DNA of 64,000 bases, from positions 2,000,555 to 2,064,554 of the forward strand of contig NZ_SOBN01000001.1 in the NCBI RefSeq assembly GCF_004365705.1, in the 5' to 3' direction. Positions 41,152 to 50,348 of the stretch are shown here, piece by piece. The position numbers and the translations under genes were made by a program. The stretch comes from Streptomyces sp. 846.5. Its GTDB lineage: Bacteria > Actinomycetota > Actinomycetes > Streptomycetales > Streptomycetaceae. The stretch's first letter is position 1, and the number at the start of each line of letters is the position of its first letter. The notes beneath the pieces were generated by a model, which saw only the letters and a list, made by a program, of their open reading frames with translations, was not told the DNA's origin and searched no databases.

Positions 41152-42528
41152 TCACGGGGTTGGGTGGCGGGAGTCGTAGCGGGCGAAGGAGGGGTAGCGG
41201 GCGGTGAGCAGGAGCATGACGGCGACGCAGGCGAGGCCGCCGCTCACTGCGGAGAACGTGGGCGAGGTGAGCTGGGCCACCGTGCCGGACTCGAAGTCGC
41301 CCAGGCGGGGGCCGCCGGCCACGACGACCACGAAGACGCCCTGGAGCCGCCCCCGCATGTCGTCCGGGGCCGCCGCCTGCATGATCGTGTTGCGGAAGAT
41401 CATGCTGACGGTGTCCGCCGCGCCCGCGACCGCGAGGAGCAGCAGGCCCAGCCAGAGCCGGCCGGACAGCCCGAACCCGGCGATCGACAGCCCCCAGGCG
41501 AGTACCGCGCAGACGACCGCGAGGCCGTGGCGGTGCACCCGGCTGACCCAGCCGGAGAAGAGCGCGCCCAGCAGCGCGCCGACCGCCGGGGCGGCGGCCA
41601 GCAGGCCGACGGTGCGTGCGTCGCCGTGGAAGAGGAGCACTGCGAGGGCTGGGAAGAGCGCGCGCGGCATGCCGAAGACCATGGCCGCCAGGTCGGCCAT
41701 GAAGCTCATCCGGAGGTTGGGGCGGTCCTTCAGGAAGCGCAGCCCGTCCAGGACGGAGGCGCGGGGGCGGCTGCCCTGTCCCTGACCCGCGCCGCCTCCG
41801 CTGCTTACCGGGCGCATCGACGGCAGCCGCCACATCGCGTAGAGCGAGGCGCTGAACGCGAGCGCGTCAACCAGGTAGGCCGCCTGGTAGCTCCACACAC
41901 CGATCAGCAGGCCGCCCAGCATCGGCCCGACCGTCAGTCCCAGGTTCATGCTCACCGTGGACAGCGCGTTCGCCGCCGGCAGCTGCTCGGCCGGGACGAG
42001 CCTGGGCACCATGGACGCCCGGGCCGGTGCGTTCAGCGCGAAGCACACCGCCTGCAGCGCCACCACCAGGTAGAGCACCCAGACCTGCCGCACACCCAGG
42101 AAGGCCTGGACCGCCAGCGCCGTCGACAGCACCGCCAGCCCCGACGCGCCGTAGAGACCGAGTCTGCGCCGGTCCATGGTGTCGGCGATCGCCCCGCCGT
42201 AGAGCCCGAAGACGACCAGCGGCACCAGTGAGCAGAGCCCGACCAGCCCGGTCGCGAAGGGCGATCCCGTCAGCGCGTACACCTGGACCGAGATGGCGAG
42301 GGCCGTCATCTGCTGTCCGACGGAGGAGACGCTCTGGCCGAACCACAGCCGCCGGAAGTGGGCGCTGGTCCGGAGCGGGGTGACGTCCGCGAGCGCTGAA
42401 CGTGCCAGGCGCCGCAGCCGACCCGGGGGAAGGTCCCGAGCGGGCTCGGCAGCGGGGACGGCCCGGGTGGGGGCTATGGACTCGGTCGGCGGGGGCTTCG
42501 CGGCGCTGCTGGTCTGTTCCTTGGGCAC
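41152..42528 (-). CDS. MFS transporter (MFS_3 / EntS-like)
   Basis: 458 aa with a long basic N-terminal tail, then 12 predicted helices. LWFGQSVSSVGQQMTALAIS, VGLCSLVPLVVFGLYGGAIA-DTMDRRR and VPRLVPAEQLPAANAL are typical of the MFS_3 group of exporters (related to enterobactin exporter EntS). It probably exports a small molecule using the proton gradient. The substrate is unknown. Single gene between the tRNA-Pro and the thioesterase gene, same strand. Confidence 0.85.
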   Translation of the reverse strand: MPKEQTSSAAKPPPTESIAPTRAVPAAEPARDLPPGRLRRLARSALADVTPLRTSAHFRRLWFGQSVSSVGQQMTALAISVQVYALTGSPFATGLVGLCSLVPLVVFGLYGGAIADTMDRRRLGLYGASGLAVLSTALAVQAFLGVRQVWVLYLVVALQAVCFALNAPARASMVPRLVPAEQLPAANALSTVSMNLGLTVGPMLGGLLIGVWSYQAAYLVDALAFSASLYAMWRLPSMRPVSSGGGAGQGQGSRPRASVLDGLRFLKDRPNLRMSFMADLAAMVFGMPRALFPALAVLLFHGDARTVGLLAAAPAVGALLGALFSGWVSRVHRHGLAVVCAVLAWGLSIAGFGLSGRLWLGLLLLAVAGAADTVSMIFRNTIMQAAAPDDMRGRLQGVFVVVVAGGPRLGDFESGTVAQLTSPTFSAVSGGLACVAVMLLLTARYPSFARYDSRHPTP

Positions 42529-42581
42529 GTGTCATCATCTCGCGGCCGCCACGCCACGCCGCCCCCACCCCCTGGTCCGGG

Positions 42582-43442
42582 CTATTCCGCGATCCGCCGG
42601 AAAAGCCCTTCCTGCATCACCGACACCACCAGCCGCCCCTGCCGGTCGAACAGCTGACCGCGCGCCAGCCCGCGTCCGCCGACCGCCACCGGCGACTCCT
42701 GCTGGTAGAGCAGCCAGTCGTCGGCCCGGAAGGGCCGGTGGAACCACATCGCGTGATCCAGCGAGGCCATGTCGAAGTGCCGCTTGCCCCACAGCGGCTC
42801 CACCGGGACCCGGACCGTGTCGAGCAGGGTTATGTCGCTCGCGTAGGTCACCGCACAGGCGTGCACCAGCGGATCGTCCGAGAGCCTGCCGTTGGTCCGC
42901 AGCCAGACCGCGCTGCGCGGCTCGACGCCCTCCAGCTCCTCCTCGGTCCACCGCAGCCGCTCCACATAGCGGATGTCGAAGGGCTGGCGGCGGCTGATGA
43001 ACGGCGGCAGCTCGCCCAGCACCGCGCCGACCTCCTCCAGCGCGGTCGGCAGCGACTCCGGGTCGGGCACCGACGGCATGGCCAGCTGGTGCTCGAACGG
43101 TGACTCCTCGGGTACGTGGAAGTCGGCCGTCAGCGCGAAGATGGTGCGTCCCTGCTGGACGCCGAGCACCCGCCGGGTGGTGAACGAGCGGCCGTCCCTG
43201 ATCCGGTCGACCTGGTAGACGATCGGCACTCCCGGGATCCCCGGCCGCAGGAAGTAGGCGTGCAGCGAGTGCACCGGACGGTCGGCCGCCACCGTGCGGC
43301 CCGCCGCGATCAGCGCCTGCCCGGCGACCTGGCCGCCGAAGACCCGTTGCAACGACTCCTCCGGGCTGCGCCCCCGGAAGATGTTGAGCTCGATCTGCTC
43401 CAGGTCCAGCAGATCGACCAGCTGGTCGACGGGGTTGCCCAT
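42582..43442 (-). CDS. tesB: Acyl-CoA thioesterase II
   Basis: 286 aa from the ATG at 43442, with GAGAGGA ten bases upstream; this is the usual length for TesB. Double hot-dog fold: first half IFRGRSPEESLQRVFGGQVA, RPVHSLHAYFLRPG and VDRIRDGRSFTTRRV; second half LLDTVRVPVEPLWGKRHFDMASLDHAMWFHRPF with the conserved Asp (SLDHAMW) and WLLYQQESP. It hydrolyses medium and long acyl-CoAs in the cytosol. A perfect palindrome lies in its leader. Confidence 0.92.
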   Translation of the reverse strand: MGNPVDQLVDLLDLEQIELNIFRGRSPEESLQRVFGGQVAGQALIAAGRTVAADRPVHSLHAYFLRPGIPGVPIVYQVDRIRDGRSFTTRRVLGVQQGRTIFALTADFHVPEESPFEHQLAMPSVPDPESLPTALEEVGAVLGELPPFISRRQPFDIRYVERLRWTEEELEGVEPRSAVWLRTNGRLSDDPLVHACAVTYASDITLLDTVRVPVEPLWGKRHFDMASLDHAMWFHRPFRADDWLLYQQESPVAVGGRGLARGQLFDRQGRLVVSVMQEGLFRRIAE

Positions 43443-43466
43443 GGGGTGTACGTCCTCTCGGTGCCC

Positions 43467-43480
43467 ACGCACATGTGCGT
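43467..43480. promoter_or_regulatory. 14-bp perfect palindrome upstream of tesB
   Basis: ACGCACATGTGCGT lies 25 bases before the tesB start, followed outward by a tandem TCTCGTGCGT repeat. A candidate operator for a lipid or acyl-CoA responsive regulator; not a known consensus to me. Confidence 0.4.
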
Positions 43481-43771
43481 TCTCGTGCGTTCTCGTGCGC
43501 TCTGGCGCCATTCTCCCCTGTGCTCGCCGCACCGCTCACCCGCAGCCTGCACACAGCATGATCACTGCCCGCCCACTGCCCGCTCACCGGCGACCGCGGA
43601 CCCCGCCTCCCCCCGACGCGAGCGTGCCCGGTATTGTGCACGCCCCCCGTCCGGGTGATTCCGCCCAAGGAGGTGACGTACGCCATCTGCGCAGGTCACA
43701 AGCATAAGAATGTGGAATGAACACCTTCCGATCCGGGCAGGAGCACCCATTTCGCATGTCATGATGCGGCC

Positions 43772-45679
43772 GTGCCTCTTGTCTCCCCTGTCAGCTCCAC
43801 CGGTGCGGGTTCGCCCGAGCCGGACGGGGCCGGGACCAAGCCCGCCCCGGGCTCGTCCTCCTCCCGGTTCCGCACCGACTTCCGCATCCCCGGCTGGCTG
43901 GGATCCAGCGCCGGCACCCTGCACCGGCCCCCGGAGCAGGTCAACCGGATGCTCACGGTGCTCGCCTGCTCCAGCATGCTGATCGGCGCCAGGGACGTCT
44001 GGAACCGCACGATCATCAACCAGCAGGTCCACGCCCTGGCGGTGATCCTCTACTTCGGCGCCATCGTGGTGCTCGGGGTACTGGCACTGTCGGTGCGCAC
44101 CCGCCGCGCGATGATCCTGGTGGACTGCGCCGCGCTGCTGGTGGCCGCGATGGAGTGCCTCAACCGCTTCTTCACCGTCACCGCGGCCAAGCCGACCACG
44201 GGTCCTTCCAGCCATGTCTACTACGGCACCGACGAGGGCTCACTCGTCGACATGGCGGCCAGGACCCTGCTGCACGGCGGCCACATCTACGGCACCCAGT
44301 GGCCGCAGATCTTCGGCCTGTTCCACGTGGGCACCACCCCGCTGATGAACGGCGGCGCCGCGACCGGGCTGGACTACCCCCCGCTCGGGCCGGTCTTCAC
44401 CGCCATCCCCATGTACCTGGGCCTCAGCCACCCGCCGGCCGGTCTCGCCGCCACCGCGATGCTGCTGCTGGCCTCGGTGGTGATGTTCCTGCTGCTGCCC
44501 GCGCCCTGGCGGTCGGTCTCCGTGATCGTCTGCTACGGCTTCGGCTGGCTGCCCGCCTACGCCCAGATGGGCTACCCCGGTTGCATGGAACTCCCGTTCC
44601 TGATGATCACCGTCGCCTACTGGCAGCGGACCGGACGCGGCGGGAAGCTCGGCCGCTGGGGCGTGCTCCGCGCGGTCTGTCTGGGCATCGCCATCTGCCT
44701 GCACCAACTCACCTGGTTCCTGGCACCGTTCCTGGTGGTCGGCCTCTATCTGATCCGGCGCGGCGAGATGCCGGCCCGCGACGCACTCCGGCTGGTGGGC
44801 CGGTACGTCGGGATCGCTCTGGGCGTCGCCGCCCTGATCAACCTCCCGTTCATCATCCAGGGCCCCTACGCCTGGCTGCAGGGGGTGTTCACCCCGCTGT
44901 TCCAGAAGGCCATCCCCAGCGGCCAGGGCCTGGTCGGGATCTCGTACTACTTCCGCGACGGCAGCGGCAACATCCACCTCTACAGCGAGGCCGGACTGCT
45001 GCTGGGCATGGCCATGCTGGTGCTGCTGGTGATCTTCCCGCGCCGGCTCGGCCTCGCCGTCACCGTGATGCCCTGGCTGGTCTTCTACCTGTCGGCGCGT
45101 TCCCAGGAGGACTACTTCGACCTGACGGTGCCGCTGTGGGTGCTCGCCGCCGCGACCGTCAGCTCCACCGACTTCGACCGCGCCTGGCACCCGCGGCCGG
45201 CACTGCTGCGGACCCGCACCGCCCGCGCACTGCTGGTGCCGGTGCTGCTGCTGCCCGCCGCGGCCGCACTGCTCGGCGCGATCCTCACTCCCCCTCCGCT
45301 GTCCATGGTGGTCACCGCGATCAAGTCCACGGACGGCCTCACCGGCGTCCAGGCGCTGGCGGGCACGGTGAAGCAGCTGCGGGTCAGCGTCGACAACGTC
45401 ACCGGGAGCACGCTCACCCCGCACTTCGCCACCAGCACCGGGGCCAACATCTCCGACTACTGGAAGGTGCTCTCCGGACCCGCCTCGCTGGCCCCGCACA
45501 CCAAGGCGGTGTATCTGCTGGCCGCCCCGCACGGCGGCGTGGGCGGCCCGGGCGTACGCGGAAAGTTCCTGCTCCGGGCGGTCACTCCGCAGCCGATGAG
45601 CCTGTCGACCGCGCTGATCGGTGTCGGACCGCCGCTGACGGCCAAGGCGCTGAAGCAGTTCAACTCACAGAACCAATGA
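43772..45679 (+). CDS. Polytopic membrane protein, GT-C glycosyltransferase-like
   Basis: 635 aa. A Pro/Gly/Ser-rich N-terminal tail of about 60 residues, then about 10-12 helices and a C-terminal extracytoplasmic beta-rich domain (about 500-635). The first outside loop has YGTDEGSLVDMAARTLLHGG and LDYPPLGPVFTAIPMYLGLS, the Asp-containing loop layout of polyprenyl-phosphate-sugar dependent GT-C mannosyltransferases. No firm family name. GTG start; an unusual hydrophilic tail precedes the first helix. Divergent from tesB. Confidence 0.6.
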   Translation: MPLVSPVSSTGAGSPEPDGAGTKPAPGSSSSRFRTDFRIPGWLGSSAGTLHRPPEQVNRMLTVLACSSMLIGARDVWNRTIINQQVHALAVILYFGAIVVLGVLALSVRTRRAMILVDCAALLVAAMECLNRFFTVTAAKPTTGPSSHVYYGTDEGSLVDMAARTLLHGGHIYGTQWPQIFGLFHVGTTPLMNGGAATGLDYPPLGPVFTAIPMYLGLSHPPAGLAATAMLLLASVVMFLLLPAPWRSVSVIVCYGFGWLPAYAQMGYPGCMELPFLMITVAYWQRTGRGGKLGRWGVLRAVCLGIAICLHQLTWFLAPFLVVGLYLIRRGEMPARDALRLVGRYVGIALGVAALINLPFIIQGPYAWLQGVFTPLFQKAIPSGQGLVGISYYFRDGSGNIHLYSEAGLLLGMAMLVLLVIFPRRLGLAVTVMPWLVFYLSARSQEDYFDLTVPLWVLAAATVSSTDFDRAWHPRPALLRTRTARALLVPVLLLPAAAALLGAILTPPPLSMVVTAIKSTDGLTGVQALAGTVKQLRVSVDNVTGSTLTPHFATSTGANISDYWKVLSGPASLAPHTKAVYLLAAPHGGVGGPGVRGKFLLRAVTPQPMSLSTALIGVGPPLTAKALKQFNSQNQ

Positions 45680-45686
45680 CGCCGGG

Positions 45687-47066
45687 TCACGGCCGGTAGG
45701 GCAGCGCCGGCACCTCGAAGCAGTCGGTGTCCATGTCCGGCACCTGGGTGACCCACCCGCCCCGCTCCCAGCGCGCCACGTCGAGGCAGGCCCGCTGCAA
45801 CCCGGTCGGCGGGTTGCGCTGCGGTGCGAACGAGGTGGGGACGAGCAGCCCGTGCGCCTCGTACGGCTGCGGCCGCTGCAGGTACCGGTCCAGGCAGCCG
45901 CGGTCGATCTGGGCCCCGCAGGACAGGGCGGCGTCGGCGAACCACTGCGCCGCGGCCCACCCCTCCAGCTCCCACTGCGACAACTGTCCCTCCCTGGAGG
46001 GGAAGTAGCGCTTCATCGCGGCACGGAACGCGGCCACGGCTGGATACTGGACGTCCGCGTAGGAACGGCTGGTCGCCGTCGCCCAGAGCGCGTTCAGGCA
46101 GCCGGGCACGGACTGGTAGTCGGCGCCGGTCTGCGCACCCCAGTTGAGCCCGGTCGTCACCTTCGCCGCGACGGTCACCCCGGCCGCCGCCATCGCCTGG
46201 CACAGCGCGACATTGCCCCGGGTGTCCATGGCGTCGAGCAGCAGTTGGCTTCCGTCGGCCTTCATCGCGGCGGCGACGGCGGCGAAGCCGGGCAGCGCGA
46301 AGTCCACGGTCTCGTTGAGCACGTGGTAGCCCTCCGCCTTGAGCCCCTGCGTGACCTGGGCGGCGTAACGGGACGAGTCGGCCTGGTCGTAGTTGACGAC
46401 GACGGCCCGGCTGAGGCCGATCTTCTGTTTGAAGTAGCGGTAGACCTCGGTGGTGAGGTACTCGGTGCCGTTCCAGCCGACGGCCCTGCCGTCGCGCGGC
46501 TCGGAACTCCCGTCGATCGAGTAGAGGTGCGGATAGCGGTCGTAGGCGGTGCCGATCGGCTCGCCGCCGATGTCCGGCACGCCCTGCGCGCTGACATAGG
46601 GGGCGCCCGCGTAGTCGAGTGCGCTGGTGGCGACCAGTGCGACCACATGGTCCTGGTCGATGATCTTGTGGACGCAGTTCTGGTTGCCGCTGCCGGTGCC
46701 GCCGTCGTCGCAGGTCACCACGTTGACCTGGCGGCCGCCCCGCCCGCCCACCGCGCCGAGCCCGCCGGCCGCGTCCAGGGCGCGGAAGAACGCCTGGGCG
46801 CCGTAGAGCGGCCCGCTGAAGGTCCCGCTGCCGAGCAGGCTGGTGACGGAGGTGACGATGCCGACGGTGACCGGCGGTCCGGAGGCGGCCCCGGACCCGG
46901 TCACCCCCGGGCCGCTGGCAGGTCCCGGCGCGACGAAGTCACGCTCCGGCAGCCGGCTCCCGCAGGCCGACAGGCACAGCACCAGAGCGGCGGCGAACAC
47001 CGCCGCCGCCCTCGCTCCCGCGCGACGCCGCCCCGCGGAACGCTCCCGCGTCCCCGCCCCCTGCAC
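45687..47066 (-). CDS. ABC transporter substrate-binding lipoprotein (branched-chain amino acid type)
   Basis: About 459 aa if it begins at the GTG at 47066; TTG (47090) or CTG (47084) overlapping the upstream stop are also possible, and no clear ribosome site decides. Lipobox LSAC, then a type I periplasmic-binding fold: VTVGIVTSVTSLLGSGTFSG, GAQAFFRALDAAGGLGAVGG, CDDGGTGSGNQNCVHKIIDQ and RAVVVNYDQADSSRYAAQVT. Expected to capture an amino acid, amide or similar solute for the Liv-type transporter encoded divergently at 48432-51770. Confidence 0.8.
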   Translation of the reverse strand: MQGAGTRERSAGRRRAGARAAAVFAAALVLCLSACGSRLPERDFVAPGPASGPGVTGSGAASGPPVTVGIVTSVTSLLGSGTFSGPLYGAQAFFRALDAAGGLGAVGGRGGRQVNVVTCDDGGTGSGNQNCVHKIIDQDHVVALVATSALDYAGAPYVSAQGVPDIGGEPIGTAYDRYPHLYSIDGSSEPRDGRAVGWNGTEYLTTEVYRYFKQKIGLSRAVVVNYDQADSSRYAAQVTQGLKAEGYHVLNETVDFALPGFAAVAAAMKADGSQLLLDAMDTRGNVALCQAMAAAGVTVAAKVTTGLNWGAQTGADYQSVPGCLNALWATATSRSYADVQYPAVAAFRAAMKRYFPSREGQLSQWELEGWAAAQWFADAALSCGAQIDRGCLDRYLQRPQPYEAHGLLVPTSFAPQRNPPTGLQRACLDVARWERGGWVTQVPDMDTDCFEVPALPYRP

Positions 47067-47080
47067 GGCCGCGGCGTCGC

Positions 47081-47707
47081 TCAGGGGCAACCCGGTACCG
47101 CCGCGCCGCCGCTGTTCAGCTTGACCAGCCCGCACAGGGTCGCGTCCGCGATCTTCCAGACACCGCCCTGCTGCACCGCCTTGCCCGCCGAGTTCGGCAG
47201 CACCGGCTGCCCGCCCTCGCACAGATTGAAGGTCACATCGGCCGCGGTGGCGCTGGTGAACGCCACCTTCTGCACGCTCACCGCGGCCTGCGCCGCCAAC
47301 GGGTTGCTGGCGAAGCTGGCCACCACAGGAGCGAAGGACGTCCCGTTCTCCAGCAGTCCGAGCTTGGTCGCCGCAGGCGTGGCCGGGTCGAAGAACTTCT
47401 GGTAGGCGGTGGCGACCTGGGTGCCGGCCGCCGCGGTGTCGGCCGGACCGCTGCCGCTGACCGCCGGGCTGGTGGTGGCCGCGCACGCCCCGGTCGCGGC
47501 GCCGCCACTCGCTGCCGCGCTGCTGGACGCGGCGGTCGCCGAGGCGCTGGGCGCCGCTGCGGTGGTGGCTGCGCCCGAGGTGACGGACGCGCCGGGTGAA
47601 GCCGTGCCGCCTCCGCTGCTGCTGCAGGCGCCGGCGAGGAGCAGGACCGCAGCGGCGACGCCGACGCGTGGAGCGAACCTCTGAAGGCCTGTGGAACCGT
47701 CGATCAT
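47081..47707 (-). CDS. Hypothetical lipoprotein (Mtb12-like)
   Basis: 208 aa. Signal peptide with lipobox LAGAC (Cys at about 28), a Ser/Thr/Ala linker (about 30-85), then a small domain: AYQKFFDPATPAATKLGLLE, FASNPLAAQAAVSVQKVAF and WKIADATLCGLVKL. The domain resembles the mycobacterial low-molecular-weight antigen Mtb12 group (NTF2-like). Its function is unknown; extracytoplasmic. The stop overlaps or closely precedes the start of the binding-protein gene, so the two form an operon. Confidence 0.7.
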   Translation of the reverse strand: MIDGSTGLQRFAPRVGVAAAVLLLAGACSSSGGGTASPGASVTSGAATTAAAPSASATAASSSAAASGGAATGACAATTSPAVSGSGPADTAAAGTQVATAYQKFFDPATPAATKLGLLENGTSFAPVVASFASNPLAAQAAVSVQKVAFTSATAADVTFNLCEGGQPVLPNSAGKAVQQGGVWKIADATLCGLVKLNSGGAAVPGCP

Positions 47708-47872
47708 GGAACCCTCACCGTCCGACTGAGCATCCGATCTGACTACGCGTCAGCTATCTTCCACGCTAGCGGTTACGGCGCATGATGGTCCTGTTGCTGC
47801 ACGCAGTCGGCGAAATCGATGAGGGAACGTGACCGTCCACCGGTCCGCCCCTCCGGCCCACCAGGGGGGACG

Positions 47873-48424
47873 ATGCCAGAACCGCGGGAGCCCGTACCGG
47901 AACCGCCGCGAACTGCGAGGACGGCCCTGCAGGCACTGCGGACGCATCTCGGCTGGGTCTGCTGTGCGGGCGGCGCGCTGCTCTGCGCCCTCGGCTGGTA
48001 CGGCGTGTCCGGCGAGCGCTACACCGCGCGGCAGATCCCCTATCTCGCCTCCGCGACGGCCCCCGGAGCCGCCCTGATCATCGGCGGCACGGTGCTGCTG
48101 GCCGCCCGTCGCCGCGATCTGCCGGCCTCGCCCGAGCAGCAGCGCGACCAGGAGCAGATGCAACGTCAACTGGCCGTGCTGTACCAGCTTCTGACGGACG
48201 CCGTGGGGACCGCCGAGGCCCCCTCCCGGGCGGACGACGACGCCGCCAGGGCCGGGGCCGACAGCTCCGCCGCCCTCCTCCTCGCCGTCCCCGGCGGCCG
48301 GACCTACCACCGGACCGGCTGCCTGCTGGTCCAGGGCCGCCAGGACCCGGAGCGGCTGCTCGACGGCGCCGCCTCCGAACGCGGGCTGCGCCCCTGCCCG
48401 TTGTGCGACCCGCCGGAGGTGTGA
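47873..48424 (+). CDS. Small membrane protein preceding the Liv-type transporter
   Basis: 183 aa from the ATG at 47873 with GGGGGGACG upstream. Two helices (about 24-43 and 58-80) with a short outside loop, then a cytoplasmic tail containing a coiled-coil-like Gln/Glu stretch (EQQRDQEQMQRQLAVLYQLL). The C-terminus GGRTYHRTGCLLVQGR...CPLCDPPEV has three Cys and a His like the metal-binding motif of Ada-type domains. It ends eight bases before the permease gene and is probably co-transcribed. Perhaps a redox or metal-sensing partner; function unknown. Confidence 0.6.
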   Translation: MPEPREPVPEPPRTARTALQALRTHLGWVCCAGGALLCALGWYGVSGERYTARQIPYLASATAPGAALIIGGTVLLAARRRDLPASPEQQRDQEQMQRQLAVLYQLLTDAVGTAEAPSRADDDAARAGADSSAALLLAVPGGRTYHRTGCLLVQGRQDPERLLDGAASERGLRPCPLCDPPEV

Positions 48425-48431
48425 GCGCACG

Positions 48432-50348
48432 ATGGCCGCTCCGCTCGCACTCCAACTCGCCGTGGCCGGACTCTCCGTGGGCAGCGCGGCCGCGATCACC
48501 GGCATCGGTCTGGTCGTCTGCCACCGCGCCACCGGCGTGCTCAACCTGGCCCAGGGCGCCGTCGCCATGGCCACCGCGTTCGCGCTGCGCCAGTGCGTGG
48601 TGGTCTGGCACTGGCCGCGGGCGCTCGCAGTGGCCTGCTGCGTCCTGCTGCTGGCACCCGGACTGGGTTACCTGATGGACCTGCTGGTGTTCCGGCGGCT
48701 GCAACGACGCCACGCGGGCACCGCCGAGACCCTGGTCGCCGGGCTCGGCGTGTTCGTCCTGCTCGTCGGCGCCGCCGCGCTGCTCTGGGGCACCACTCCC
48801 CATCCGGATGCGCCGGTGGTGGTCCCGGCGACGCCGCTGGTCGCTCCCGGCGGACTGCTGATCACCCTGGACACAGCGGTGGAGCTCGGTCTGGTGGTCC
48901 TACTGGCGGTCGGCGTCGGCGCGTTGAGCCGCTGGACCGCGTTCGGGACGGCGCTGCGTGCCGTGGTGGACAACCGACGGCTGGCCGAGCTCTCCGGCAT
49001 CGACGCCGACGCGGTGGCGTCCACCGGCTGGGCCTTCGGCGCCTTCACCGCCGGCCTCACCGGTGTCCTGCTGGCGCCGGCCCTGCGGCTGGACCCGTAC
49101 GGGCTACCGCTGTTGGTGATGGAGACCCTGGCGGTCGCGGTGGCCGCCGGACTGCGCAGCCTGCCGCTGGCGATCGGCACGGCGCTGCTGCTGGGCGTCG
49201 GCCAGAGCGAACTGACGATGCTTCACTTCTCCGGTACGGCGCAACCCCTGCTCCAGGCGCTGAGTTCGGGGCTGTTCGTGGTCGCGCTGCTCGCGGTGGC
49301 GCTGCTCCCCGGCCGCCTGGCGTCCGGGCTCAGCGCGCTGCCGCCGGCGCCGGCAGTCGCAGGGGTCACCCAAGGCCTGCGGCTCGGACGGCGCTGGGCC
49401 GCCGGACTGCTGCTACTCGCCCCGCTCGCCCTGCGCGGCGGCGACGTGCGCTCGCTGCTGCCCGGTCCCGGGCTGGCCCTGGTCCTGGTCTCGATCGTCG
49501 TCGTCACCGGCTACGGCGGGCAGATCTCGCTCGGCCAGGCCGGATACGCGGGCCTCGGCGCCCTACTCACCGGAGCGCTGGCGGGCGGCGCCGTCCCCGG
49601 GCTCCCCGCGTTGCCTGCACCCGTCGCGCTGCTGCTGGCCACGGCGGTGGCCGCGCCCTTCGGTCTGCTCGTCGGCTGGCCGGCCATCCGTCGCCGCGGC
49701 CTCGCCCTGGCGCTGACCACCTTCGCGGTCGGTACGGCGATGAGTCGATTCGTCTTCCAACAACCCCTGCTCACCAGCGGGCTGCGCCTGGACCGCACCG
49801 GCGCCTGGGCCGACGACCGGCTCTTCTACGCCATCGAACTCGCCGTCCTCGGCGTCGCCCTGCTGGCCGTACGCGCCCTGCGCCGGGGCGCCATCGGCCG
49901 GGCGCTCGGAGCCATGCGCGACCACGAGCCCGCCGCCTACGCCTCCGGCGTCGACGTCCCCCGGCTGAAGCTGCTGGCGTTCACCGCGGGTGCGGCCCTG
50001 GCGGCGCTCGGCGGCGGGCTGCTGGGGCTCGGCGCCCAGGCCTTTGACCCCAACGCCTTCGACCCGGTGCTCGGCCTGCTCTGGTTCGCCGCCGCGGTCG
50101 CCTTCGGCGCGGACAGCGCCTCGGCGGCCGTCCTGGGAGCCATGGTGCTCACCGCGCTGGACGCCTCCACCACCGCCGGGGTGTCGGCCGCCGCGATCGG
50201 CCTGCTGGCGCTGCTGCGCGGACGGATCGCCGGGGCGGCGCCGCTCGCAGCAGTGTTGACCGGAGAGGAGCAGCTACCCGCGCCGGCCGTACGGCTCAGC
50301 CCGTTCGGTGAACAGCTGGTCAAGCGGCTCAGAGGAGTCCCCGAGTGA
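48432..50348 (+). CDS. Fused LivH-LivM branched-chain amino acid type ABC permease
   Basis: 638 aa. The first half (about 1-290) is LivH-like: AITGIGLVVCHRATGVLNLA, LRAVVDNRRLAELSGIDADA. The second half (about 330-610) is LivM-like: GYGGQISLGQAGYAGLGALL, LGAMRDHEPAAYASGVDVPR. Both conserved EAA-like regions are present, so a single chain supplies the whole membrane channel of a HAAT-type importer. Normally these are two genes. The stop overlaps the next start. Confidence 0.9.
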   Translation: MAAPLALQLAVAGLSVGSAAAITGIGLVVCHRATGVLNLAQGAVAMATAFALRQCVVVWHWPRALAVACCVLLLAPGLGYLMDLLVFRRLQRRHAGTAETLVAGLGVFVLLVGAAALLWGTTPHPDAPVVVPATPLVAPGGLLITLDTAVELGLVVLLAVGVGALSRWTAFGTALRAVVDNRRLAELSGIDADAVASTGWAFGAFTAGLTGVLLAPALRLDPYGLPLLVMETLAVAVAAGLRSLPLAIGTALLLGVGQSELTMLHFSGTAQPLLQALSSGLFVVALLAVALLPGRLASGLSALPPAPAVAGVTQGLRLGRRWAAGLLLLAPLALRGGDVRSLLPGPGLALVLVSIVVVTGYGGQISLGQAGYAGLGALLTGALAGGAVPGLPALPAPVALLLATAVAAPFGLLVGWPAIRRRGLALALTTFAVGTAMSRFVFQQPLLTSGLRLDRTGAWADDRLFYAIELAVLGVALLAVRALRRGAIGRALGAMRDHEPAAYASGVDVPRLKLLAFTAGAALAALGGGLLGLGAQAFDPNAFDPVLGLLWFAAAVAFGADSASAAVLGAMVLTALDASTTAGVSAAAIGLLALLRGRIAGAAPLAAVLTGEEQLPAPAVRLSPFGEQLVKRLRGVPE

